Notes: generated from the sequence alone by a model not told the origin. 64,000 bases of DNA from Streptomyces taklimakanensis (GCF_009709575.1 NZ_WIXO01000001.1:1054001-1118000), one strand, 5' to 3'. Positions 41,518-50,515 are shown, counted from the first letter of the stretch. A program made the numbers and translations.

Positions 41518-42458
41518 CCACCCCGCCCGCCCTGCTCCTCGTCGGCCATGGCACCCGTGACGACGCCGGCGCCGAGGCGTTCCGTTCCTTCGTGCGCGAC
41601 CTCGGCCGGCGGCGGCCCGACCTCCCCGTCGCGGGAGGGTTCATCGAGCTGTCTCCGCCGCCGCTCGCGGACGCCGTCTCCGACCTCACGGGCCGGGGCG
41701 TGCGGCGCTTCGCCGCCGTTCCGCTGATGCTGGTCTCGGCCGGGCACGCCAAGGGCGACATTCCCGCCGCGCTGGCCCGTGAGAAGCTCCGCCACCCGGG
41801 CACCTCCTACGCCTACGGTCGTCCGCTCGGACCGCACCCGTCCCTGCTGGAGGTGCTGGAGCGCCGGGTGGACGAGGCACTGGCCGACCCCGGCCGCGAC
41901 CTCGGGACGCCGGGCGGAACGGGAAGCTTCCCGGGCGACCGCGCCCGCACGACGGTGCTGTTGGTGGGCCGCGGCTCCACCGACCCCGACGCCAACGCCG
42001 AGGTACACAAGGCCGCCCGTCTGCTGTGGGAGGGACGCGGCTACGCGGGCGTGGAGACGGCGTTCGTCTCGCTCGCCGCGCCCGACGTCCCCGCCGGTCT
42101 GGAGCGCTGCCGGCGGTTGGGCGCCGACCGGATCGTGGTGCTGCCGTACTTCCTGTTCACCGGGATCCTGCCGGAGCGGGTGCGGCAGCAGGCCGAGGGC
42201 TGGGCGAAGGCCCATCCGGAGACCGAGGTCCGCTGCGCCGACGTCATGGGCCCCACCGACGAGTTGGCGGAGCTGGTGTGGGAGCGGTACGAGGAGGCCG
42301 TCCGGGGCGACCTGCGGATGAACTGCGACACGTGCGTCTACCGCGTCGCGCTGCCCGGCTTCGAGGACAAGGTCGGCATGCCGCAGCAGCCGCACCACCA
42401 CCCGGACGACGACGGCCACCACCATCACCATCACGGCGGCCACGCCCATGCGCACTGA
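41514..42458 (+). CDS. cbiX: Sirohydrochlorin cobaltochelatase CbiX (His-rich tail)
   Basis: 314 residues. Two CbiX repeats: LLLVGHGTRDDAGAEAF with VPLMLVSAGHAKGDIP, and VLLVGRGSTDPDANAE with LPYFLFTGILPERV. The C-terminus has MNCDTCVYR followed by a metal-storage-like tract PHHHPDDDGHHHHHH. The chelatase inserts cobalt into sirohydrochlorin at the early stage. GTG 41514 overlaps the cobH stop. Finding it beside the late chelatase CobN is notable. Confidence 0.92.
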   Translation: MTTPPALLLVGHGTRDDAGAEAFRSFVRDLGRRRPDLPVAGGFIELSPPPLADAVSDLTGRGVRRFAAVPLMLVSAGHAKGDIPAALAREKLRHPGTSYAYGRPLGPHPSLLEVLERRVDEALADPGRDLGTPGGTGSFPGDRARTTVLLVGRGSTDPDANAEVHKAARLLWEGRGYAGVETAFVSLAAPDVPAGLERCRRLGADRIVVLPYFLFTGILPERVRQQAEGWAKAHPETEVRCADVMGPTDELAELVWERYEEAVRGDLRMNCDTCVYRVALPGFEDKVGMPQQPHHHPDDDGHHHHHHGGHAHAH

Positions 42459-43587
42459 GTCGGCGGAGCGCGCCAAGGCGGTTCCGGTTCCGCCCGACGC
42501 CGGTGCCCGGCGGCGATCGCCCGAGCTCCGGCACGACCTGCGCCACCACGGTGACGCGGAGCTGCGGGACGCGGGCGCGGACCTGGTGGACCTCGCCGTC
42601 AACGTCCGCGCCGGTACGCCCCCCGCGTGGTTGAGGGAGCGGATCGCCACCTCGCTGGGCTCGTTGGCCGCCTACCCCGACGGTCGGGCCGCGCGGCGCG
42701 CGGTGGCGGCCCGGCACGGGTTGCCCGAGGAGTGCGTGCTGCTCACCGCGGGCGCGGCGGAGGCCTTCGTGCTGCTCGCCCGTGCCCTGCCCGTCGCGGC
42801 CGACGACGCCGAACGTCCGGTCGTGGTGCATCCGCAGTTCACCGAGCCGGAGGCCGCGCTGCGCGACGCGGGCCACGAGGTGCGACGCGTCGTCCTGTCC
42901 GAGCGGGACGGCTTCCGGCTCGATCCCGGTCTCGTCCCCGAGGGAGCCCGCGCGGTGGTCGTCGGCAACCCGACGAACCCCACGTCCGTGCTGCATCCCG
43001 CCCCCGTCCTGCGGGCACTGGCCCGACCGGGCCGGACACTGGTCGTGGACGAGGCGTTCGTGGACGCGGTGCCGGGCGAGCGCGAGTCGTTGGCCGCGCG
43101 GGTCACCGAACTGCCCGGCACCACCGTGGTGTTGCGCAGCCTGACCAAGACCTGGGGACTGGCGGGGCTGCGCGTCGGCTACGTGCTCTCCGACCCGGTC
43201 ACCGTCGCCCGGTTGGAGCGTCACCAGCCGCTGTGGCCGGTCTCCTCCCCCGCGCTCGTCGCGGCCGAGGCGTGCTGCGCCCCGGCCGCGCTGGCCGAGG
43301 CCGAGCGGGCGGCGCGGCAGACGGCCGCGGACCGCGCGTACCTGACGGGCCGGTTGGCGGAGTTCGGCACGCTGCGCCGGGCGACACCGGATCCGCGGGC
43401 GTCCTTCGTGCTGGTCCGACACCCCGACGGGGCCGTCCTGCGGGAGCGGCTGCGCGCGGAGGGCATCGCGGTGCGGCGCGGCGACACCTTCCCCGGCCTG
43501 GACGGTCGGTGGTTGCGGATGGCCGTACGGGATCGGGCGACGACGGACCGCCTGGTGCGGGCCCTGGCCCGGCTCGGCGTCCGCTGA
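42448..43587 (+). CDS. cobC: Threonine-phosphate decarboxylase-like aminotransferase CobC
   Basis: 379 residues. Fold-type I PLP enzyme of the HisC/CobD(Salmonella)/CobC group, which makes aminopropanol phosphate for the nucleotide loop. VVGNPTNPTSVLHP, VVDEAFVDAVPGE and the PLP lysine in SLTKTWGLAGLRVGY. Starts inside the end of cbiX (ATG 42448), completing the operon. A histidinol-phosphate aminotransferase role is possible but less likely here. Confidence 0.87.
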   Translation: MRTESAERAKAVPVPPDAGARRRSPELRHDLRHHGDAELRDAGADLVDLAVNVRAGTPPAWLRERIATSLGSLAAYPDGRAARRAVAARHGLPEECVLLTAGAAEAFVLLARALPVAADDAERPVVVHPQFTEPEAALRDAGHEVRRVVLSERDGFRLDPGLVPEGARAVVVGNPTNPTSVLHPAPVLRALARPGRTLVVDEAFVDAVPGERESLAARVTELPGTTVVLRSLTKTWGLAGLRVGYVLSDPVTVARLERHQPLWPVSSPALVAAEACCAPAALAEAERAARQTAADRAYLTGRLAEFGTLRRATPDPRASFVLVRHPDGAVLRERLRAEGIAVRRGDTFPGLDGRWLRMAVRDRATTDRLVRALARLGVR

Positions 43588-43591
43588 ACGC

Positions 43592-43625
43592 GAGGGGCGG
43601 CGGGGTCCGGGCCCCGCCGCCCCTC
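43592..43625. terminator. Bidirectional terminator ending the cob operon
   Basis: GAGGGGCGGCGGGG and its exact complement (43612-43625) form a 14-bp stem with a 6-nt loop, 4 nt after the cobC stop. It also faces the minus-strand surface-protein gene. Confidence 0.85.
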
Positions 43626-43649
43626 GTCCGCCGACGTCGGGCGCGGACG

Positions 43650-44813
43650 TCAGGCGTCGGTCGCCCCGGCGGCGCGGCGCCGCCGGGCGAGCGTCAGCGC
43701 ACCGCCCGCGGCGACCAGCGCCAGGGCACCGCCCGCGATGTACGGGGTGGCCGAGCTGCCGCCCGTCTCGGCGAGGTTGCCGGTGGGCTCCGTGTCGGAG
43801 GAGTCGTCCGAGCCGGTCTGCGGCTCCGGCTCGTTGGCCCCGCCGGAGGTGCCGGCCGAGTCGGTGTCGCCGCCCGGGGAACCACCGGAGGTGGTGCCGC
43901 CCGTGGCAGCGCCCTCGGTGGCCCCGCCGCTCGTGGCACCGCCCTCGGTGGCCCCACCGTCGGAGGAACCGCCACCGGTGGAACCGCCACTCGCGGCACC
44001 GCCCTCGGTGGCCCCACCGTCGGAGGAACCGCCACCGGTGGAACCACCGCTCGTGGCACCGCCCTCGGTGGCCCCACCGTCGGAGGAACCGCCACCGGTG
44101 CCGCCTCCCTCGCCGGGCGTCCGGCAGGAGGCCTCCACCAGCGAGACCCGTCCCTCCACCTCGGCCACGCCCAGGTCGGCCGGGTCCAGTGCGATGTCCA
44201 GCGCGAGCGCGGTGGCGGCGGCCGTGTCGGAGGCGACCGTGGTCTCGGCGAGCCTCAGCTCGACCGTGCCGACGCCGGCCACCCGCACCGTGGTGGTACC
44301 GCCGGCCTCGACCGCGACCTTCTTGCCCAACACCGTCACCGTGCCCGGGATCTTCGATTCGGCGACCGGCTCGGCGCCGGCCTCGCACACGGCCCGGGAC
44401 GTGACCAGATCGGCCCCGAGAAGGGGTCCGAGCAGGCCGGGGACGCGGACCTCGGCCTTCACCAGACGGGAGCGGCCCTCGGTCCTCCCCGCCGTGACCG
44501 TGGCCTTCGCTTCCGCGACGTCGGCACGCAGCATCCTGATCGGCTCGTCGCCGTGCGCGCCGTCCAGCGTGACCGTCAGCGCCGTCTTCTTCGCATCGCC
44601 GGGCGCTCGGACCGCGTTGAGTTCGGCGTTCAACGGCGTGGTGACCCCGCCCTTGAGCAGTGAGACCTCCAGTCCCGCCCGGAGTACGGCCGCGTTCGCC
44701 GCTCCCTCGTCGCCGGCGGCGTGCGCGGGCGCGGCCGCCACGCCCACCAGGGTCGCGGCGGCGAGCAGGCCGAGGACAGATGTGTTCACAGGTGAAACCC
44801 CCACGAATTGCAT
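43650..44813 (-). CDS. Secreted cell-wall-anchored protein with LAETG sortase signal
   Basis: 387 residues from ATG 44813; GTG 44789 is an equally plausible start. Signal peptide core SVLGLLAAATLVGVAAAPAHA, cleavage after AHA. The extracellular domain (about 35-215) is largely beta-like, with no recognised enzyme motif. Three 20-residue Gly/Ser/Thr-rich repeats (unit GGGSSDGGATEGGATSGGST) follow, then a spacer, LAETG, a hydrophobic segment and RRRR. This matches class E sortase substrates in streptomycetes. Confidence 0.87.
   Translation of the reverse strand: MQFVGVSPVNTSVLGLLAAATLVGVAAAPAHAAGDEGAANAAVLRAGLEVSLLKGGVTTPLNAELNAVRAPGDAKKTALTVTLDGAHGDEPIRMLRADVAEAKATVTAGRTEGRSRLVKAEVRVPGLLGPLLGADLVTSRAVCEAGAEPVAESKIPGTVTVLGKKVAVEAGGTTTVRVAGVGTVELRLAETTVASDTAAATALALDIALDPADLGVAEVEGRVSLVEASCRTPGEGGGTGGGSSDGGATEGGATSGGSTGGGSSDGGATEGGAASGGSTGGGSSDGGATEGGATSGGATEGAATGGTTSGGSPGGDTDSAGTSGGANEPEPQTGSDDSSDTEPTGNLAETGGSSATPYIAGGALALVAAGGALTLARRRRAAGATDA
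43921..44100 (-). repeat. Three 60-bp tandem repeats in the surface-protein stalk
   Basis: Units 43921-43980, 43981-44040 and 44041-44100, nearly identical, encoding a 20-residue stalk repeat. The 60-bp length keeps the frame. Confidence 0.93.
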
Positions 44814-45001
44814 GGCGTCACCGGGGGCCAATAAAGGGGACATCGCCCACACCGGTGACCGAGACCATGCCATTGTTGACTCACCTACCGCCAGGGAGTG
44901 GATACCCAGAGTAAGTTCACTCGAAAGAGTCACACCGGTCATGGTTTTCTATCAGCGCATCACGGGTAACACACCGAGTTCCCACGGGACGTTCACGCAT
45001 C
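44814..45001. other. Intergenic region between two minus-strand genes
   Basis: 188 bp containing the upstream region of the surface-protein gene. GGGTATCC on the minus strand near 44900 is suggestive of a stress-sigma -10, but no matching upstream element is evident. No gene seen. Confidence 0.3.
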
Positions 45002-46111
45002 TCATCGCACCATGCGGCCCCTGAGCATCACCCGGCGCGGCGCCGCCAGCACCCGTACGTCGGCGCGCGGGTCCGCCTCGTACACCACCAGGTCCGCTTC
45101 GGCGCCCTCCTCCAGCCCCGGCCGCCCCAGCCAGGCACGGGCCGCCCAGGTGGTCGCCGCCAGGGCGGCCACCGGCGGGATGCCCGCGGTCACCAGCTCG
45201 GCGACCTCGTCGGCCACCAACCCGTGTGCCAGGGAGCCGCCCGCGTCCGTGCCGACGAAGACCGGGATGCCCGCGTCGTACGCCGCGCGCACGGTGTCGT
45301 GGCGGCGCTCGTGCAGCCGCCGCATGTGGTCGGCCCAGCGCGGGAACTTCTTCTCGCCGCCCGCGGCGAGGTCGGGGAAGGTGGCGATGTTGACCAGCGT
45401 GGGGACGATGGCGACGCCGTGCTCGACGAAGAGCGGGATGGTCTCCTCGGTCAGTCCGGTGGCGTGCTCGACGCAGTCGATCCCGGCCTCCACCAGGTCC
45501 CGCAGCGAGTCCTCGGCGAAACAGTGGGCGGTGACCCGCGCGCCCTCCTCGTGGGCGGCGGCGATGGCGGCCTCCACGGCGTCACGCGGCCAGCAGGCGG
45601 CCAGGTCGCCCCTCTCGCGGTCTATCCAGTCGCCGACGAGCTTGACCCAGCCGTCGCCCCGTCGAGCCTCGCGCCGCACGTACGCCACCAGGTCCTCGGG
45701 CTCGATCTCGTGGGCGTAGTTGCGGATGTAGCGCCGGGTGCGGGCGATGTGGCGGCCGGCGCGGATGATGCGGGGCAGGTCCTCCCGGTCGTCGATCCAG
45801 CGGGTGTCGGCCGCGGAGCCGGCGTCCCGGATCAGCAGCGTCCCGGCGTCGCGGTCGGTGAGCGCCTGTTTCTCGCTGGTGGCCTCGTCGACGGCGCCGT
45901 GGGCGTCGAGTCCGACGTGGCAGTGGGCGTCGACCAGGCCGGGCAGCACCCAGCCCTCGACCGTGGTGATCTCCCGCGCCCCGGCGGGGCGTTCGAAGGT
46001 GATCCGGCCGTCCACGACCCACATCTCGTCCCGGACGTCCGCCTCGCGGTCCGGTCCGGTCAGGATCCGGCCCCTGATGTGGAAGTTCCCGCGCTCGCTC
46101 ATATCCCGCAC
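45002..46111 (-). CDS. Amidohydrolase (imidazolonepropionase-like)
   Basis: 369 residues. Metal-dependent amidohydrolase barrel: LPGLVDAHCHVGLD, VTAHCFAEDSL, DCVEHATGLTEE and FVGTDAGGSLAHG. The family includes prolidase-like and imidazolonepropionase-related enzymes; the substrate is not evident. GTG 46111 has AGGAG 9 nt upstream and is preferred; the in-frame ATG at 46102 is close. It is transcribed away from the sigma-factor gene. Confidence 0.87.
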   Translation of the reverse strand: MRDMSERGNFHIRGRILTGPDREADVRDEMWVVDGRITFERPAGAREITTVEGWVLPGLVDAHCHVGLDAHGAVDEATSEKQALTDRDAGTLLIRDAGSAADTRWIDDREDLPRIIRAGRHIARTRRYIRNYAHEIEPEDLVAYVRREARRGDGWVKLVGDWIDRERGDLAACWPRDAVEAAIAAAHEEGARVTAHCFAEDSLRDLVEAGIDCVEHATGLTEETIPLFVEHGVAIVPTLVNIATFPDLAAGGEKKFPRWADHMRRLHERRHDTVRAAYDAGIPVFVGTDAGGSLAHGLVADEVAELVTAGIPPVAALAATTWAARAWLGRPGLEEGAEADLVVYEADPRADVRVLAAPRRVMLRGRMVR

Positions 46112-46197
46112 TGTACGAGGCTCCTGCTAGGCTCACGCAGCCACTGGGGGTCGTGGTACCGAACAGCACTGCATCCATCGAGCCCCAAGGAGGCCGC

Positions 46198-46791
46198 GTG
46201 GACGCCCCCACCGAAGAGTTCCACGCCTTCTTCGACCGGTACTACGCCGACCTGTCCCGCCTCGCCTACCTCCTGCTGGGGGACTCCGAGGGCGCGGACG
46301 ACCTCGCCGCCGACGCGCTGGTCGCGGTGTGGCGGCGGTGGGACCGGGTCCGCGCGACCGGCGACCCGCTCGCGCACGCGCGCGGCGTGGTGGCCGGCAT
46401 GGCGCGCACCCGGACCCGCAGCCTGATGCGCGAGCGGCGCAGGATCGCCCTGTTCTGGTCGCACCGGCCCGATCGCATCGACGACCCGGACGTACCCGCC
46501 GTGCTGGACGTGCGGGACGCGCTGGCGCGGCTGCCGCTGCGGAAGCGCGCGTGCGTGGTGCTGCGGCACGCCTTCGACCTGTCGGAGAAGGAGACCGCCC
46601 GCGCCCTGGGCGTCTCGGTCGGTACCGTGAAGAGCCAGACCTCGCGCGGCATCGCCGAGTTGGAGCGGCTGTTGGCGCCGGATCGCCGGTCCGCCCGACA
46701 CGCGTACGAACACCACACGTACCGGGCCGTGCGGGCGTTGCGTACCGAACCCGCAGGACGGAGCAGTTGGTGGCCGACCGCGTCGACGTGA
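46198..46791 (+). CDS. SigE-family ECF RNA polymerase sigma factor
   Basis: 197 residues. Sigma-70 region 2 (about 8-70): YYADLSRLAYLLLGDSEGADDLAADALVAVWRRW. Region 4 (about 105-160): LPLRKRACVVLRHAFDLSEKETARALGVSVGTVKSQTSRGIAELERLL. The C-terminal 30 residues are a short extension. GTG 46198 follows AAGGAGG at ideal spacing. The 3' end overlaps the next gene by 22 nt, suggesting a membrane-linked regulatory partner; the pair lies directly upstream of ectABCD. Confidence 0.92.
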   Translation: MDAPTEEFHAFFDRYYADLSRLAYLLLGDSEGADDLAADALVAVWRRWDRVRATGDPLAHARGVVAGMARTRTRSLMRERRRIALFWSHRPDRIDDPDVPAVLDVRDALARLPLRKRACVVLRHAFDLSEKETARALGVSVGTVKSQTSRGIAELERLLAPDRRSARHAYEHHTYRAVRALRTEPAGRSSWWPTAST

Positions 46792-47786
46792 CCGCACGGC
46801 TCAGGACGGCCGCCGCGGAGCACCGGCCGGACCGGGCCCGGATGTGGGCCCGGGTGCACGCCGCCCGCGCCGGGACGGAGTCGGGGGGCACCGGGCCCGC
46901 GCCGGACGGGGCCGGAGGGTCCGGACCGCTCCGGGCCCGGTTCGGTGCGGCCTGGGCGGCGGGCGGCCTGGTGGCCGTGCTCGTCGCCGCCGCCCTGGTG
47001 ACCGGCTGGGTCGGGGGCGGCGGGGTGCCGTGGGTGGCCCGACCCGCCGCCGGGCCCGCGCCGGACGGCGCCGGTCCGGGGGTCTCCCCCTCCCCTCCCT
47101 CCCGGGGGTCGTCCGCGACGGAATCGGCCGGTCCGCCGGCGTCGTCCACCGCGCCGTCCGTGCCCTCCCCCGACGGTTCCTCCTTACCGGACGGCCCGTC
47201 GCCTCGGAACGGCGGCGCGCGACCGCCCTCCGGGGGCCCGTCGTTCCCCGCCGGCGGCACGGCCGCCCCGTCCGGCGCCGGGGACGGCTACCTGGACTCC
47301 GCCGGGGTGCCCGGCCCCGGCGGCAACGCCTTCTGGGCACAGAGCGACGTCGTCCTGCGCGCCACCGAGCCGATGACGTCCCTCTCCGTCGAGTTGCGCG
47401 TGGCACGGACCGGCGGGGTGCACCCCACCGGCCACTGGTGCACGCTGCCGGCCGACGACTTCGAGGTGACGGTGGGCTCGGAGGGCGGCGCGCTGGTGTA
47501 CCGCTGGGTGCTGCGGGAGGGGCGCACGGTGCCCGCGGGCGAGCACCGGTTCGCCGGTCAGTACCACCACGCCGAGGGGCGGCGGGACACCGCCGGGGAC
47601 ACGTACGCCGCTTCCGGGGACGGACCGGCGGGCCCGGTGTCGGTCCGCGGCGACTTTCGCCGAACCACCGCGTCGAATCTCACGATCGGGTATCGCCGAG
47701 GTATCTTCCGTGAATCGAAGATGAATTCCCGGGCATTTATTCCGAATAGAATCCCATCTTCTCATGCCCACTCTCGGAAACCTTAA
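46770..47786 (+). CDS. Membrane protein linked to the ECF sigma factor
   Basis: 338 residues from GTG 46770 (GGAG upstream). The cytoplasmic N-terminus (about 55 residues) is short and charged. One membrane helix (AAWAAGGLVAVLVAAALVTGWVGG) follows, then an external Pro/Ser/Gly linker of about 100 residues and a globular external domain containing NAFWAQSDVVLRATEPM and RFAGQYHHAEGRRDTAGD. The overlap with the sigma gene suggests an anti-sigma or sensor role, but no ZAS zinc motif is visible. The final 30 codons run into AT-rich sequence and look unlike the rest. Confidence 0.8.
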   Translation: MADRVDVTARLRTAAAEHRPDRARMWARVHAARAGTESGGTGPAPDGAGGSGPLRARFGAAWAAGGLVAVLVAAALVTGWVGGGGVPWVARPAAGPAPDGAGPGVSPSPPSRGSSATESAGPPASSTAPSVPSPDGSSLPDGPSPRNGGARPPSGGPSFPAGGTAAPSGAGDGYLDSAGVPGPGGNAFWAQSDVVLRATEPMTSLSVELRVARTGGVHPTGHWCTLPADDFEVTVGSEGGALVYRWVLREGRTVPAGEHRFAGQYHHAEGRRDTAGDTYAASGDGPAGPVSVRGDFRRTTASNLTIGYRRGIFRESKMNSRAFIPNRIPSSHAHSRKP

Positions 47787-48019
47787 ACACAAAGATTCGA
47801 TATCGGCGAACCGCGTATTTCGGACACGTTCCATCCTCGTTATGGATCTGTGACAGACTCAACACCGGCGTCGTTTTGACCGGAAAAAACCGGACGAAAC
47901 GGACACCACATGGTCGGTACCGTGCGCGGGCGCACCCACGCGTGATATCACAACGCACGCTTGCCCGTAACCCCTCTGCTCGATGTGTTTTAACTTCGGC
48001 CTGGGTAAATTGGATTTGC
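47787..48019 (+). promoter_or_regulatory. AT-rich ectABCD promoter region
   Basis: 233 bp, clearly more AT-rich than the rest of the window. It has no gene I can support. GTGT-N14-GGGTAA, with GGGTAA at 48003-48008, resembles a SigB-type stress promoter and would put transcription start only a few nt before the ectA ATG. A short CCGG-A6-CCGG repeat occurs near 47880. Confidence 0.45.
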
Positions 48020-48622
48020 ATGACCGCCGCACAAGCCGACCGAGAACGTGCCCATCACAAGACCGTTGGAATGCCGGAGGGACTGAAGCTCGACGCACCT
48101 CGCGTGGAGGACGGCGCAGCGATCTGGCGGATCGCGCGCGACTCCCGGACGCTCGACCTGAACTCCTCCTACAGCTACCTCCTGTGGTGCCGGGACTTCG
48201 CCGCCACCTCCGCGGTGGCGCGTGACGGCGACGGCGAGCCGGTCGGATTCGTCACCGGCTACGTCCGCCCGCAGCGCCCCCGGACCCTGGTCGTCTGGCA
48301 GGTCGCCGTCGACCACGGGCAGCGCGGACGGGGTCTCGCCGCGGCGATGCTCGACGGACTGACCACCCGGGTCGCCGAGGAGCTGGGCATCGACGGGATA
48401 GAGACGACGATCACCCCTGACAACACCGCCTCCAACCGACTGTTCACCTCCTACGCGGAGCGCCACGGCGCGCCGGTACGGCGCGAGGTCCTCTTCGACG
48501 ACGCGCTGTTCCCGGAGGAGGGCCACGAGCCCGAGGTGCTGTACCGCATCGGACCGGTTCCCGCCCTGGCCTCCGCCTCCCCCACCGCCTCCGCGGGCGC
48601 GACCGCCCCGACCGGCGACTGA
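48020..48622 (+). CDS. ectA: L-2,4-diaminobutyrate acetyltransferase EctA
   Basis: 200 residues. GNAT-fold acetyltransferase that makes N-gamma-acetyl-diaminobutyrate, the second step of ectoine synthesis. TLDLNSSYSYLLWCRDFA is the EctA signature; VDHGQRGRGLAAAMLDGL is the acetyl-CoA loop. ATG 48020 starts MTAAQADRE; only a weak GGA lies upstream, consistent with a very short leader. A disordered C-terminal tail of about 20 residues ends in TGD. Confidence 0.93.
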   Translation: MTAAQADRERAHHKTVGMPEGLKLDAPRVEDGAAIWRIARDSRTLDLNSSYSYLLWCRDFAATSAVARDGDGEPVGFVTGYVRPQRPRTLVVWQVAVDHGQRGRGLAAAMLDGLTTRVAEELGIDGIETTITPDNTASNRLFTSYAERHGAPVRREVLFDDALFPEEGHEPEVLYRIGPVPALASASPTASAGATAPTGD

Positions 48623-48708
48623 CCCCGCCGCGTCGCCGCGCGCCCGACGACACGAACGCACGCACCCGGACTTCTCACTCCCGCAACCACATCTCCCAGG
48701 AGATCGCT

Positions 48709-49977
48709 GTGACCATCACCCAGCCGGACCTGAGCATCTTCCAGAGCCTGGAATCGGAGGTGCGCAGCTACTGCCGTGGCTGGCCCACCGTCTTCGACCG
48801 GGCCCAGGGCAGCCACATGTACGACGAGGACGGCCACGCCTACCTCGACTTCTTCGCCGGGGCCGGCTCGTTGAACTACGGCCACAACAACCCGGTCCTC
48901 AAACGCGCGCTGCTGGACTACCTGGAGCGCGACGGCGTCACCCACGGCCTGGACATGTCCACCACGGCCAAACGGGCCTTCCTGGAGACCTTCCAGGAGA
49001 CGATCCTGGCCCCGCGCGGGCTGGACCACAAGGTGATGTTCCCCGGCCCCACCGGCACCAACGCCGTCGAGGCCGCCCTGAAGCTGGCCCGCAAGGTCAA
49101 GGGACGGGAGGCGATCGTCTCCTTCACCAACGCCTTCCACGGCATGTCGCTGGGCTCGCTGGCGGTGACCGGCAACGCCTTCAAGCGCGCCGGCGCCGGC
49201 GTGCCGCTGGTGCACGGCACCCCGATGCCGTTCGACAACTACCTCGACGGCAAGGTCGAGGACTTCCTGTGGTTCGAGCGGCTGCTGCAGGACTCCGGCT
49301 CCGGCCTGAACCGGCCGGCCGCGGTGATCGTGGAGACCGTGCAGGGCGAGGGCGGCATCAACGTCGCCCGCGCCGAGTGGCTGCGCGCCCTGGCCGAGCT
49401 GTGCGAGCGGCAGGACATGCTGCTCATCGTCGACGACATCCAGATGGGCTGCGGCCGCACGGGGGCCTTCTTCTCCTTCGAGGAGGCCGGCATCACCCCG
49501 GACATCATCACCGTCTCCAAGTCGATCAGCGGCTACGGCCTGCCCATGGCCCTGACGCTGTTCCGTCCCGAGCTGGACGTGTGGGAGCCGGGCGAGCACA
49601 ACGGCACCTTCCGCGGCAACAACCCCGCCTTCGTCACCGCCGCCGCCGCGCTGGGCACCTACTGGACCGACGGGCAGATGGAGAAGCAGACCCTCGCCCG
49701 CGGCGAGCAGGTCGAGTCCGCCCTGCGCGCCATCGCCGCCGAGCACCCCCAGGAGGTGGCCGACGTCCGCGGCCGCGGCCTGGTGTGGGGCCTGGAGTTC
49801 CACGACAAGGCCCGCGCAGGCGCCGTCGCCTCCCGCGCCTTCGAGCTCGGCCTGCTCATCGAGACCTCCGGTCCCGAGAGCGAGGTCGTCAAGCTGCTGC
49901 CCGCGCTGACCATCTCGCCCGAGGAACTGGACCAGGGCCTGCGCGTCCTGGCCCGCGCGGTCCGCGAGACCGCGTAA
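48709..49977 (+). CDS. ectB: Diaminobutyrate-2-oxoglutarate transaminase EctB
   Basis: 422 residues. Class III PLP aminotransferase converting aspartate semialdehyde to L-2,4-diaminobutyrate. Includes [49 protein letters not shown] and the PLP Lys in [15 protein letters not shown]. The start is GTG 48709 with CAGGAGAT upstream. First committed enzyme of the pathway, 86 nt after ectA. Confidence 0.95.
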   Translation: MTITQPDLSIFQSLESEVRSYCRGWPTVFDRAQGSHMYDEDGHAYLDFFAGAGSLNYGHNNPVLKRALLDYLERDGVTHGLDMSTTAKRAFLETFQETILAPRGLDHKVMFPGPTGTNAVEAALKLARKVKGREAIVSFTNAFHGMSLGSLAVTGNAFKRAGAGVPLVHGTPMPFDNYLDGKVEDFLWFERLLQDSGSGLNRPAAVIVETVQGEGGINVARAEWLRALAELCERQDMLLIVDDIQMGCGRTGAFFSFEEAGITPDIITVSKSISGYGLPMALTLFRPELDVWEPGEHNGTFRGNNPAFVTAAAALGTYWTDGQMEKQTLARGEQVESALRAIAAEHPQEVADVRGRGLVWGLEFHDKARAGAVASRAFELGLLIETSGPESEVVKLLPALTISPEELDQGLRVLARAVRETA

Positions 49978-49990
49978 AGACGGCCCCCCT

Positions 49991-50028
49991 GGGATCCACG
50001 GTGCCCGTACGCGGACGCCGTGGACCCC
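49991..50028 (+). other. First ectB-ectC intercistronic hairpin
   Basis: GGG-A-TCCACGG pairs with CCGTGGA-CCC (50018-50028), with one bulge and a 16-nt loop, 14 nt after the ectB stop. Confidence 0.55.
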
Positions 50029-50053
50029 CCGGGAGCCGTCCGCACCACCCGAA

Positions 50054-50085
50054 TGGCCCATCCCCGGTCCTCCGGGGATGGGCCA
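50054..50085 (+). other. Very stable ectB-ectC intercistronic hairpin
   Basis: TGGCCCATCCCCGG (50054-50067) and its exact complement (50072-50085), a 14-bp stem with loop TCCT. It ends 5 nt before GGAAAGG, the likely ectC ribosome-binding site, and could act as terminator, attenuator or mRNA-processing/stabilising element. No U tract. Confidence 0.8.
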
Positions 50086-50110
50086 CCGACGGAAAGGCAC
50101 CAAAAACACC

Positions 50111-50515
50111 GTGATCGTGCGATCCCTGCAGGAAATCGAGGGCACCGACCGCGACGTACGGTCGGCGTCCGGCACCTGGCGCAGCAAGCGCCTGATCCTG
50201 GCGAAGGAGCGGGTGGGCTTCTCGCTCCACGAGACCGTCCTGTACGCCGGTACGGAGACCTCGATGTGGTACGCCAACCACGTGGAGGCCGTCCTGTGCG
50301 TGGAGGGCGAGGCCGAGCTCACCAACGACGAGACCGGTGAGAAGCACTGGATCACTCCCGGCACCATGTACTTGCTGGACGGCCACGAGAAGCACACACT
50401 TCGTCCCAAGACGGATTTCCGTTGCGTCTGCGTCTTCAACCCGCCGGTCACCGGCCGGGAGGACCACGACGAGAACGGTGTCTACCCGCTGCTCACCGAA
50501 CCCGACGAGGCCTGA
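50111..50515 (+). CDS. ectC: L-ectoine synthase EctC
   Basis: 134 residues. Single-domain cupin that closes acetyl-diaminobutyrate to ectoine. [58 protein letters not shown] are the family signature, including the metal-site Glu, Tyr and His. GTG 50111 with GGAAAGG about 13 nt upstream, directly downstream of the large hairpin. Confidence 0.95.
   Translation: MIVRSLQEIEGTDRDVRSASGTWRSKRLILAKERVGFSLHETVLYAGTETSMWYANHVEAVLCVEGEAELTNDETGEKHWITPGTMYLLDGHEKHTLRPKTDFRCVCVFNPPVTGREDHDENGVYPLLTEPDEA

Noticed and set aside
43921..44100. Regularly spaced 60-bp repeats resembling a CRISPR array
   Set aside because: Units are contiguous with no unique spacers and lie in frame inside a secreted-protein gene.
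46770..47786. Possible frameshift near the 3' end of the sigma-linked membrane protein
   Set aside because: The composition of the last 30 codons changes, but the frame stays open to a normal TAA; without orthologue alignment a shift cannot be shown.
47737..48021. Minus-strand open frame (MQIQFTQAEVK...) in the AT-rich ect promoter region
   Set aside because: Begins at the ectA start, overlaps the promoter region and the end of the membrane-protein gene, and has no codon bias like its neighbours.
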